Source: Smithella sp. (lineage in GTDB: Bacteria; Desulfobacterota; Syntrophia; Syntrophales; Smithellaceae). From it: DNA of 14,038 nucleotides. The stretch covers positions 1 through 14,038 of the forward strand of contig JAAZOZ010000403.1 of assembly GCA_012797505.1 (NCBI GenBank), in the 5' to 3' direction. Each line of letters starts with the position of its first letter. Positions within the stretch are counted from its first letter, which is position 1. Below the pieces are notes generated by a model. It searched no databases, was not told the origin of the DNA, and worked only from the letters and a program-made list of their open reading frames with translations. A program made the position numbers and the translations under genes. Positions 6,406-13,037 of this stretch are shown here, piece by piece.

Positions 6406-7182
6406 ATGGAAACCAACGAAGATCTTAAAATGTCTTTGACCGAACATTTGATCGAGCTGCGCAAACGGCTGACCAACTCGCTGATCGCGCTGGGCATCGG
6501 TTTTCTGGCCTGTTATGCTTTCAAAGATTACCTGTTTGCCGTCATCACGAAGCCGCTGACGGACGCTCTTCCCAAAAGCAGTTACCTGATTTTCACCGGC
6601 CTGACGCAGGCTTTCTTCACCTACATGAAGATCGCTATTTTTTCTTCCCTGGTGCTGACCAGCCCCTTCATTTTTTACCAGGTCTGGAAATTCATCGCGC
6701 CCGCGCTGCTTCCCGAGGAGAAAAAGTATGTGGCGCCTTTTGTCCTGTCCTCCACGCTGCTTTTTGCAGGAGGCGTGCTGTTCGGCTATTTCGTTGTGCT
6801 GCCGCCGGCTTTTGAATTTTTTGTCAGCTTCAACAACGAATACCTGCGGGCCATGATCTCCTTCAACGACTACCTCTCGCTGTTCATTAAATTCCTGCTG
6901 GGTTTTGGTTTGTCGTTCCAGCTGCCCGTGCTGGTCTTCTTTCTGGCCAAACTGGGCATCGTCAACGACAAGCTGCTCTCCCGATACCGGAAATACGCCA
7001 TCCTGCTCATGTTTATTGCCGCCGCGATTCTTACGCCTTCACCGGACGCGCTCAGCCAGATTCTGATGGCGATCCCCCTGCTGTTTCTGTATGAAGTCAG
7101 TATAATTGTGGCAAAGTTTGCCGCCAGGAAGAAAGAAGCCCCCCCGCAACCCGAAGAGCCGGGCGCAGAAGAGGAAGTTTGA
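6406..7182 (+). CDS. tatC: Twin-arginine translocase subunit TatC
   Basis: The product is 258 aa, usual for TatC, with six hydrophobic segments. The N-terminal signature TEHLIELRKRL is at 12-22; E17 and R19 correspond to the signal-recognition residues E15 and R17 of E. coli TatC. The first-loop segment FYQVWKFIAPALLPEEKKYV is the conserved twin-arginine binding region. The transmembrane-4 motif FGLSFQLPV has Gln where E. coli has Glu170, a substitution I believe is common in the family. TatC is the receptor for twin-arginine signal peptides in the inner membrane. The ATG at 6406 is preferred; a GTG at 6403 adds one residue. The ribosome site is weak. It lies 48 bp after tatA and its TGA is 2 bp before the next ATG. 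Confidence 0.95.
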   Translation: METNEDLKMSLTEHLIELRKRLTNSLIALGIGFLACYAFKDYLFAVITKPLTDALPKSSYLIFTGLTQAFFTYMKIAIFSSLVLTSPFIFYQVWKFIAPALLPEEKKYVAPFVLSSTLLFAGGVLFGYFVVLPPAFEFFVSFNNEYLRAMISFNDYLSLFIKFLLGFGLSFQLPVLVFFLAKLGIVNDKLLSRYRKYAILLMFIAAAILTPSPDALSQILMAIPLLFLYEVSIIVAKFAARKKEAPPQPEEPGAEEEV

Positions 7183-7184
7183 AA

Positions 7185-9215
7185 ATGTCTCCAGGCAAAG
7201 ATGGAAACCGTCGACGCAAAACGGGAAGCAAACGGTCCCCCGCAATCAAAATCACCCTGGCGGTGTTTTTGGTTCTCTTTTTGGCTGCGGCAGGCGGGGC
7301 CGTGACCTACCGGGTCATGACGAAGGACTTGCCCGGCATCGACGCACTCAAGGATTACCGCCCCAGCATCGCTTCCCGCGTGCTGGACGAAAACGACATG
7401 CTGATCGACGAGTTTTTTCTGGAAGACCGCAAGATGATCAATATCGCCGACGTCCCGAAAATCGTTCAGTACGCGTTTGTCGCGGCGGAGGATTCCCGCT
7501 TCTACAAGCACCGGGGGGTCGATTTGCTGAGCATTTTCCGCGCGCTGTTCAAAAATGTGGAAGCGGGCAAAATCGTGCAGGGCGGCAGCACCATCACCCA
7601 GCAGGTTGCCAAGCTGATGTACCTGACGCCGGAGCGAAAATATGTCCGAAAGCTGAAGGAAGCGATCCTGTCCTACCGCATCGACAAATACCTGACCAAG
7701 GATGAGATTCTCCATCTGTACCTGAATCAAATTTATCTGGGACACGGCACCTATGGGATCGAATCGGCGTCGATCGGCTACTTCGGCAAAAGCGCGCGGG
7801 ACCTGACGCTGCCGGAAGCCGCGCTTCTGGCCGGTTTGCCGAAAGCCCCCACCACCTACTCCCCGTTTCTCAATTTCAACCGGGCAAAACAACGGCAGAT
7901 CTACGTCCTGACGCGCATGCAGGAAGAAGGCTTCATCAGCAAAGACCAGATGACGCAGGCCGCAGCCGCCCCCCTGAGCCTGAGGCCCATGAAGCCGAAA
8001 GACAAGGTCGCCGCGTACTTTGTGGAGCACGTCCGCCGCTACGTGCAGGAAAAATACGGCGCGGACGTCCTGTACAAGGAGGGGCTGACCATTTACACGA
8101 CGCTGAATCTTTCCGCGCAAACCGCGGCCCGCGACGCGCTGATGAGGGGCCTTTCGGAAATGGAAGCCCGGAACAAATATGCCAAAGGCCTGGCGCAGGG
8201 CGCGCTGTACTGCATGGATGTGAAGACCGGCGCGATCCGCGCCCTGGTCGGAGGACGGGACTTCACCAAAAGCGAGTTCAACCGGGCGGTCCAGTCGCGT
8301 CGCCAGCCCGGCTCCGCCTTCAAGCCCCTGATCTACACGGCGGCGTTCGACAAGGGCATGAATCCCTCCACGCGATTCGTGGATTCCCCGATTATCATGG
8401 AAGACCCGTCGCAACCCGACGGACTCTGGAAACCGAAAAACTTCGATGAAAAATTCCTGGGGCCGATTACCATGAGGACCGCGCTGGTGCAGTCCCGCAA
8501 CGTCGTCACCGTTAAAATCCTGCAGGAAATCGGGGTGGACTACGCCATCTCCTACGCGGCCAATCTGGGCATTGAATCCCCCCTGCCCGCGAATCTCTCG
8601 CTGGCGCTGGGATCGGCGGGGGTGACCCTGCAGGAAATGGTCCGCGCTTACGGCGCGCTGGCCAACGGCGGGAAAAAAGTATCGCCCTACTTTATCCGAA
8701 AGATCGTGGACCGCACCGGAAATGTTTTTGAAGAAACCAAGCCTCTGTCGGAACAGGTGATCGATCCCCGCATCGCCTTTATGACGACGTATATCATGCA
8801 GGACGTGGTGGAAAGCGGCACGGGCCGGAGAGTGAAAAGCATCGGACGTCCCGTCGCCGGAAAAACGGGGACCACCAATGATGTCCGCGACGCCTGGTTC
8901 ATCGGCTTCACCCCGTCTCTCATCACCGGCGTCTGGGTCGGCTTCGACCAGGAAAAATCTCTGGGGAGCCATGAAGTGGGCGGCCGCGCAGCGGCGCCGA
9001 TCTGGCTTTACTTCATGGAAAAAGCCCTGCAGGACAAGCCCGCGGAAGCTTTTAACGCTCCTCCGGGCATCGTGTTCATCCGGGTGGATGCCAAAACCGG
9101 CAGGCCGGCGCCGGGCGCCGGACCGGGCACCATTGCGGAATGCTTTTTGGAAGATAACCCTCCCGGTGAAAACGGAAATGAAATGTTCGGGGAAAGAGAA
9201 GAGCTGTTCCGCTGA
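7185..9215 (+). CDS. Class A penicillin-binding protein, PBP1A type (bifunctional transglycosylase/transpeptidase)
   Basis: The product is 676 aa. A basic N-terminus and one membrane anchor (about 21-42) precede a family 51 glycosyltransferase domain: catalytic E102 in AAEDSRFYKHRG, then GGSTITQQVAK and LYLNQIYLGHGTYGIE. The transpeptidase domain has all three active-site motifs: SAFK with S377 and K380, SRN at 437-439, and KTGTT at 560-564. It polymerises lipid II and cross-links peptidoglycan in the periplasm. It is shorter than E. coli PBP1A (about 850 aa) and lacks the OB-domain insertion between the two enzymatic domains. The ATG at 7185 has GAGGAAG 7 bp upstream, within the end of tatC, so the two genes are translationally coupled. 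No clear terminator follows before the ilv promoter. Confidence 0.95.
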   Translation: MSPGKDGNRRRKTGSKRSPAIKITLAVFLVLFLAAAGGAVTYRVMTKDLPGIDALKDYRPSIASRVLDENDMLIDEFFLEDRKMINIADVPKIVQYAFVAAEDSRFYKHRGVDLLSIFRALFKNVEAGKIVQGGSTITQQVAKLMYLTPERKYVRKLKEAILSYRIDKYLTKDEILHLYLNQIYLGHGTYGIESASIGYFGKSARDLTLPEAALLAGLPKAPTTYSPFLNFNRAKQRQIYVLTRMQEEGFISKDQMTQAAAAPLSLRPMKPKDKVAAYFVEHVRRYVQEKYGADVLYKEGLTIYTTLNLSAQTAARDALMRGLSEMEARNKYAKGLAQGALYCMDVKTGAIRALVGGRDFTKSEFNRAVQSRRQPGSAFKPLIYTAAFDKGMNPSTRFVDSPIIMEDPSQPDGLWKPKNFDEKFLGPITMRTALVQSRNVVTVKILQEIGVDYAISYAANLGIESPLPANLSLALGSAGVTLQEMVRAYGALANGGKKVSPYFIRKIVDRTGNVFEETKPLSEQVIDPRIAFMTTYIMQDVVESGTGRRVKSIGRPVAGKTGTTNDVRDAWFIGFTPSLITGVWVGFDQEKSLGSHEVGGRAAAPIWLYFMEKALQDKPAEAFNAPPGIVFIRVDAKTGRPAPGAGPGTIAECFLEDNPPGENGNEMFGEREELFR

Positions 9216-9240
9216 AAATTCAGCCGGATCGAGAATGCCC

Positions 9241-9269
9241 TTGACAAGCAAATTATTTTTCGCTAAAGA
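9241..9269 (+). promoter_or_regulatory. Candidate promoter of the ilv leader and operon
   Basis: A perfect -35 box TTGACA (9241-9246) is followed after 17 bp by TAAAGA (9264-9269), which matches only 3 of 6 for the -10. The expected start near 9276 would give a leader of about 270 nt before ilvB that includes the complete leader peptide and both terminator hairpins. The strong -35 and logical position support it despite the weak -10. Confidence 0.5.
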
Positions 9270-9292
9270 GGAGGCGAATTCAAAAGGACGTT

Positions 9293-9397
9293 ATGATGTT
9301 TCTTAAAGATTTAGACAGCGGCAGCATCCGGATTCAAGCCATTGTAAGACGGCTCGTAGTCGTCGTACGGATGGGGTCTGCCGCCGGGTATCTTTAA
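9293..9397 (+). CDS. ilv operon leader peptide (attenuation)
   Basis: A short open frame of 34 codons begins with tandem ATGs at 9293 and 9296; AAAGGA (9283-9288) favours the second by spacing. It encodes scattered Ile codons and then a run IVRRLVVVVR, with Leu-Val-Val-Val-Val at 9353-9367, and ends with TAA at 9395-9397. Of 34 residues, 13 are Ile, Leu or Val. A short peptide with clustered control codons, followed directly by a terminator and the acetolactate synthase genes, is the hallmark of ribosome-mediated attenuation, as in enterobacterial ilvB and ilvGMEDA. Shortage of charged tRNA-Val, -Leu or -Ile would stall the ribosome and favour antitermination. The peptide itself is not expected to have another function. 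Confidence 0.82.
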   Translation: MMFLKDLDSGSIRIQAIVRRLVVVVRMGSAAGYL

Positions 9398-9410
9398 GAA
9401 CTGAAGATAC
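9388..9410 (+). promoter_or_regulatory. Hairpin at the end of the leader peptide frame (possible pause structure)
   Basis: GTATCTT (9388-9394) and AAGATAC (9404-9410) are perfect 7-bp arms around a 9-nt loop that contains the leader stop codon TAA. A translating ribosome reaching the stop would melt it. It could act as the pausing or protector structure of the attenuator; this role is inferred from its position only. Confidence 0.45.
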
Positions 9411-9411
9411 T

Positions 9412-9445
9412 AGCCGCGGGCCCCGAAAGCCCGCGGCTTTGTTTT
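9412..9445 (+). terminator. Intrinsic terminator (attenuator) before ilvB
   Basis: A perfect 10-bp GC-rich stem, AGCCGCGGGC (9412-9421) and GCCCGCGGCT (9429-9438), has a 7-nt loop and is followed by TTGTTTT. This is a textbook intrinsic terminator, 14 bp after the leader-peptide stop and 100 bp before ilvB. Its location makes it the attenuator of the operon rather than an end to the preceding pbp gene, though it could also stop read-through from there. Confidence 0.85.
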
Positions 9446-9454
9446 ATAGAAACG

Positions 9455-9490
9455 AAGCCGCTTTTTCCAAAAGAAACGGGCGGCTTTTTT
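9455..9490 (+). terminator. Second terminator-like hairpin in the ilv leader, with possible antiterminator pairing
   Basis: AAGCCGC (9455-9461) can pair with GCGGCTT (9480-9486), with a weaker inner TTTC/GAAA stem, and six T follow from 9485. The same 5' arm is also fully complementary to GCGGCTT at 9433-9439, which is the 3' arm of the first terminator. Pairing 9433-9439 with 9455-9461 would break both hairpins at once. That makes it a candidate antiterminator. Confidence 0.5.
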
Positions 9491-9545
9491 AGTTTTCGGG
9501 CATCGGGCCTGCAGGAAAATAACAGGGAACGAAGGAGTCATTCTG

Positions 9546-11249
9546 ATGAAAATGAAAGGCACGGAAATTCTGCTCAAAGCGCTGGAAGAAGAAAACGTGG
9601 ACATCATTTTCGGCTACCCGGGCGGAGCGGTTCTGGACATTTACGATCAGCTTTACAAAAGCAACCTCCGGCATATTCTGGTCCGTCACGAACAGGGCGC
9701 GGTGCATGCCGCGGACGGCTATGCGCGGGCAACCGGCAAAGTAGGCGTCTGCCTGGTCACCTCCGGCCCCGGCGCCACCAACGCGGTCACCGGCGTCGCC
9801 ACGGCCAACATGGACTCCATCCCCCTGGTGGTGTTGACCGGACAGGTGCCGACGGGACTGATCGGCAACGACGCTTTTCAGGAATGCGACATCACCGGCA
9901 TTACGCGCCCCTGCACCAAGCACAATTTCCTGGTGCGCAATATTGAAGACCTGGCCGCGACGATCAAAGAAGCGTTTCATATCGCCCGCTCCGGCCGGCC
10001 GGGTCCGGTGCTGGTGGATCTGCCCAAAAATGTCATGGCCGCGCAAACCGAGTATGATCCGGGCAATGTCCGGATCCGCAATCACGAAGTCCTGTACAAA
10101 CCCGCTCCGAAAAAAATGGCCAACCTGCTGTCCATGCTCCAGGAAGCGAAAAAGCCCCTGATCATGACGGGCGGCGGCGTCATTTTGAGCCGGGCGGCTC
10201 AGGAGTTGACGGACCTGGCCAGAAAATACAGGATCCCCGTGACCGGTACGCTCATGGGTCTGGGCTCCTTTCCGGCGAGCGATCCGCTGTGGCTGGGCAT
10301 GCTGGGCATGCACGGAACCTATTACGCCAATATGGCCGTGAGCCATTGCGATCTCCTGCTGGCCGTGGGCGTGCGCTTCGACGACCGCGTCACCGGTTCG
10401 ATCGAAACTTTTGCTCCGGAAGCCAAAATTGTTCATATCGACATCGATCCCTCTTCCATCAATAAAAATGTAACCGTGGACCTGCCGATTGTCGGCGACG
10501 CCCAATCCGCCCTGACGGATCTGCTGCGCTTTCTCGAGGAGCACCACTACGAACCGGACATCGCGTCGAGGCAGGCGTGGCTTTCCGAAATTGACGAATG
10601 GCGGGGAAAGGTGCCGCTGACCTACTGCCAGAACGGTGAAGTCATCAAACCGCAGTTCGTCATTCAAACCCTGCACAGGCTCACGGGGGGCGACGCCCTC
10701 ATTACCACGGAGGTCGGCCAGAACCAGATGTGGACGGCGCAGTTCTTCGGCTTCGACCGCCCCAATACGTTCATTTCTTCCGGGGGCCTGGGAACCATGG
10801 GCTTCGGACTGCCGGCCGCCATCGGCGTCAAGTGCGCTTTTCCCGACAAACAGGTCGTGGACATCGCGGGCGACGGCAGCATCCAGATGAATATTCAGGA
10901 ACTGGCCACGGCCGCCCAGTACAACATCGCCGTCAAGGTGGTTCTCCTCAACAACGGCTATCTGGGCATGGTGCGCCAGTGGCAGGAACTTTTTTATGAA
11001 AAACGCTACTCCCAGACGGACATGACGTACGCGCCCGATTTTGTGAGGCTTGCGGAAGCGTTCGGCGTGGTCGGCCTTCGGGCGACAAAACCCGGCGAAG
11101 TGGAAGAGGTCCTGCGGCAGGGGCTTGCGGTCCATAAGCCCGTGCTGATGGATTTCCGCGTCTCGCGCGAGGAATGCGTCTATCCCATGGTGCATCCGGG
11201 CGAGTCAATCAGCCAGATGGCCCTGGGCACCCGGGAAATGATCAACTGA
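9546..11249 (+). CDS. ilvB: Acetolactate synthase, large catalytic subunit
   Basis: The product is 567 aa, standard for the ThDP-dependent large subunit. The N-terminal domain has the catalytic glutamate E49 in VRHEQGAVHAADGYARATG and the GYPGGAVLDIYD motif. The central FAD/Rossmann-like domain includes GVRFDDRVTG. The C-terminal domain has the ThDP-Mg motif GDGS (442-445) through NNGYLGM (469-475). It condenses two pyruvates to acetolactate, or pyruvate with 2-ketobutyrate, the first common step of branched-chain amino acid synthesis. The start at 9546 has AAGGAG 8 bp upstream. It is the first structural gene of ilvB-ilvN-ilvC-ilvD and is controlled by the attenuator just upstream. The anabolic assignment rests on the linked ilvN, ilvC and ilvD. 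Confidence 0.97.
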   Translation: MKMKGTEILLKALEEENVDIIFGYPGGAVLDIYDQLYKSNLRHILVRHEQGAVHAADGYARATGKVGVCLVTSGPGATNAVTGVATANMDSIPLVVLTGQVPTGLIGNDAFQECDITGITRPCTKHNFLVRNIEDLAATIKEAFHIARSGRPGPVLVDLPKNVMAAQTEYDPGNVRIRNHEVLYKPAPKKMANLLSMLQEAKKPLIMTGGGVILSRAAQELTDLARKYRIPVTGTLMGLGSFPASDPLWLGMLGMHGTYYANMAVSHCDLLLAVGVRFDDRVTGSIETFAPEAKIVHIDIDPSSINKNVTVDLPIVGDAQSALTDLLRFLEEHHYEPDIASRQAWLSEIDEWRGKVPLTYCQNGEVIKPQFVIQTLHRLTGGDALITTEVGQNQMWTAQFFGFDRPNTFISSGGLGTMGFGLPAAIGVKCAFPDKQVVDIAGDGSIQMNIQELATAAQYNIAVKVVLLNNGYLGMVRQWQELFYEKRYSQTDMTYAPDFVRLAEAFGVVGLRATKPGEVEEVLRQGLAVHKPVLMDFRVSREECVYPMVHPGESISQMALGTREMIN

Positions 11250-11285
11250 TAAAATCGTCATCCTAACGGCAAAGAGAGGGTAAAC

Positions 11286-11771
11286 ATGGAAAAAAAGGAC
11301 CATATTATTTCAATCCTGGTGTACAATAAGCCGGATGTGCTGGCCAGGATAGCAGGAACGCTGGGCGGCAAAGGCTACAACATCGACAGTCTTTGCGTGA
11401 ACACCACCACACAAAACGACATCTCCAAAATCGTCATGACGACCGTCGGGTCCCAGGCGACCATCAACCGGATTGTCAACGAACTGCAGAAACTGGTTGA
11501 CGTGATCTCCGCCGACGACCTGACCAATGTCGAATCCATCCATCGCGAAATGGTGCTGGTTCGTCTGAACCTGACCCCGGCCAATACGGAGGCGGTCAAA
11601 AAGGCACTGGAGACCCACAAATGGAAAGTGCTCGTGTCCGGCGACACGTTCGTCATGATCGAAATTACCGGAGACAAGACGCAGATTGACTTTGCGCTGG
11701 CGCGACTGGAGCCGCTCGGCGTCACCGATATCACGCGCACGGGGCTGGTGGCCTTGAAACTGGACGATTAA
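11286..11771 (+). CDS. ilvN: Acetolactate synthase, small regulatory subunit
   Basis: The product is 161 aa: an N-terminal ACT domain (about 5-80) and the C-terminal regulatory-subunit domain, the normal length for IlvN/IlvH. It binds IlvB, raises its activity and normally carries valine feedback inhibition. The effector region reads VYNKPDVLARIAGTLGGKGY (12-31) followed by NIDSL. Compared from memory with E. coli IlvH (NESGALSR, GYNIES), N14 and N32 match the conserved Asn residues, but D17 replaces the usual Gly14, a position where Gly-to-Asp gives valine resistance in E. coli. The ATG has GAGAGGG upstream. It lies 36 bp after ilvB and 33 bp before ilvC. Confidence 0.95.
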   Translation: MEKKDHIISILVYNKPDVLARIAGTLGGKGYNIDSLCVNTTTQNDISKIVMTTVGSQATINRIVNELQKLVDVISADDLTNVESIHREMVLVRLNLTPANTEAVKKALETHKWKVLVSGDTFVMIEITGDKTQIDFALARLEPLGVTDITRTGLVALKLDD

Positions 11772-11804
11772 CAACAACGATCTATAAAGAAAACAGGGGG
11801 TTTT

Positions 11805-12860
11805 ATGGCAAAAATCAATTTTGGCGGGACCATCGAAGACGTGGTGACCTCGGAAGAGTTCACCGTAAAAAAGGCGCAGGACGTCCTCAAGCAGGAAGTC
11901 ATCGCCGTGCTGGGCTACGGCGTGCAGGGCCCCGCGCAGGCCTTCAACATGAAAGACAACGGGATCAACGTCATCATCGGCCAGTCTCCGGAAGACAAAC
12001 CTTACTGGGACAAGGCCATCGCCGACGGCTGGATTCCCGGCCGGACGCTTTTCCCGATCGAAGAAGCGGTGGAAAAAGCCACCATCATCCAATACCTGGT
12101 ATCCGATGCGGCGCAGATGATTCTCTGGCCCAAAGTCAAACCGCACTTAAAGAAAGGCGACGCGCTGTATTTCTCGCATGGTTTTTCCATTGTGTATAAA
12201 GAACAGACCGGTGTGATTCCGCCGGATTTTGTCGATGTCATCATGGTTGCACCCAAAGGCTCCGGCACCAGCGTCCGCCGTAATTTCCTCGACGGCAGCG
12301 GCATCAACTCCAGTTTCGCCGTGCATCAGGATGCAACCGGCCGGGCCATGGAGCGAACGCTCGCTTTGGGCATCGCCATCGGGTCGGGCTTCCTCTTTCC
12401 GACAACGTTCCAGATGGAAGTGTACAGCGATCTGACCGGCGAACGCGGCGTGCTGATGGGCGCGCTGGCCGGCATGATGGAAGCCCAGTATGCGGAGCTC
12501 AGGCGTCACGGCCACACGCCCAGCGAGGCCTTCAATGAAACGGTGGAAGAGCTGACCCAGAGCCTCATTCGCCTCGTCGGTGAAAACGGCATGGACTGGA
12601 TGTACGCCAACTGCTCGGCGACGGCGCAGCGCGGCGCGCTCGACTGGCGTCATAAATTCCGCAAGGCGGTGGAGCCCGTTTTCGCGGAGCTTTACCGGTC
12701 CGTCGCCGCCGGCAGGGAAACGGAAATCGTCCTGCGCGTCAACAGCGCTCCGGACTACAAGGAGAAGCTTAACGCGGAACTCGCGGAAATGCGCAACTCC
12801 GAAATGTGGCAGGCCGGCGCGGCCGTCCGCTCGCTGCGGCCGGAGAAACGAAAGAAATGA
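11805..12860 (+). CDS. ilvC: Ketol-acid reductoisomerase
   Basis: The product is 351 aa. The NAD(P)H-binding Rossmann motif GYGVQGPAQA is at about 38-47, and the metal-binding knotted domain has D209 and E213 in YSDLTGERG and E245 and E249 in AFNETVEE, matching the four acidic Mg ligands. It isomerises and reduces acetolactate to 2,3-dihydroxyisovalerate. The length is close to class I enzymes (about 330-340 aa), but the cofactor loop (GQSPEDKPYWDKAIADGW) and the segments GMDWMYANCSATAQRGALDW and EMWQAGAAVRSLRP look to me more like the form in Bacteroidetes than the usual proteobacterial one. The GGGGG run 7 bp upstream is the ribosome site. It follows ilvN in the same operon. Confidence 0.95.
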   Translation: MAKINFGGTIEDVVTSEEFTVKKAQDVLKQEVIAVLGYGVQGPAQAFNMKDNGINVIIGQSPEDKPYWDKAIADGWIPGRTLFPIEEAVEKATIIQYLVSDAAQMILWPKVKPHLKKGDALYFSHGFSIVYKEQTGVIPPDFVDVIMVAPKGSGTSVRRNFLDGSGINSSFAVHQDATGRAMERTLALGIAIGSGFLFPTTFQMEVYSDLTGERGVLMGALAGMMEAQYAELRRHGHTPSEAFNETVEELTQSLIRLVGENGMDWMYANCSATAQRGALDWRHKFRKAVEPVFAELYRSVAAGRETEIVLRVNSAPDYKEKLNAELAEMRNSEMWQAGAAVRSLRPEKRKK

Positions 12861-12868
12861 TCGATGGT

Positions 12869-13000
12869 CTCCCCTCCCTTGATACCCTGAAGGGCGCACG
12901 CGGGAGGGGCAGAGGGAGGGTGAAATTGGAACAATAACCCCCTCCCCTTAATCCCCGACCTCCAGGGGCGGGGAAATTGTCCGTGAGCCGCTGCTCGCGG
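12869..13000. repeat. GC-rich inverted-repeat element between ilvC and ilvD
   Basis: The 177-bp gap holds a series of G/C-run hairpins: CCCCTCCC (12871-12878) with GGGAGGGG (12902-12909); GGGAGGG (12914-12920) with CCCTCCC (12940-12946); CCCCG (12953-12957) with CGGGG (12969-12973); and CCGTGAGC (12981-12988) with GCTCGCGG (12993-13000) around a CGCT tetraloop. Two related halves both begin CCCTCCC-TT and end GAAATTG (12922-12928 and 12973-12979), as if a unit were partly duplicated. This resembles dispersed intergenic REP/BIME-like repeats, but copy number cannot be judged from one window. The rest of the gap shows only the ilvD ribosome site. Confidence 0.5.
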
Positions 13001-13037
13001 GTGCTGCAATTTAATTGATAACCTCAGGGAGAACAAC

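Noticed and set aside
6870..9251. A 793-codon minus-strand open frame opposite tatC and the pbp gene
   Set aside because: It lies antisense to two genes with complete family motifs, its translation is rich in Arg, His, Gly and Phe with no recognisable domain, and it is explained by GC-biased third positions of the sense genes.
9489..11195. A 568-codon minus-strand open frame opposite ilvB
   Set aside because: It is a mirror of the ilvB coding sequence, with no domain signature or plausible start context; ilvB motifs on the plus strand are intact.
11310..12146. Minus-strand open frame across ilvN and ilvC
   Set aside because: It spans two well-defined plus-strand genes and their gap, and has no recognisable protein features.
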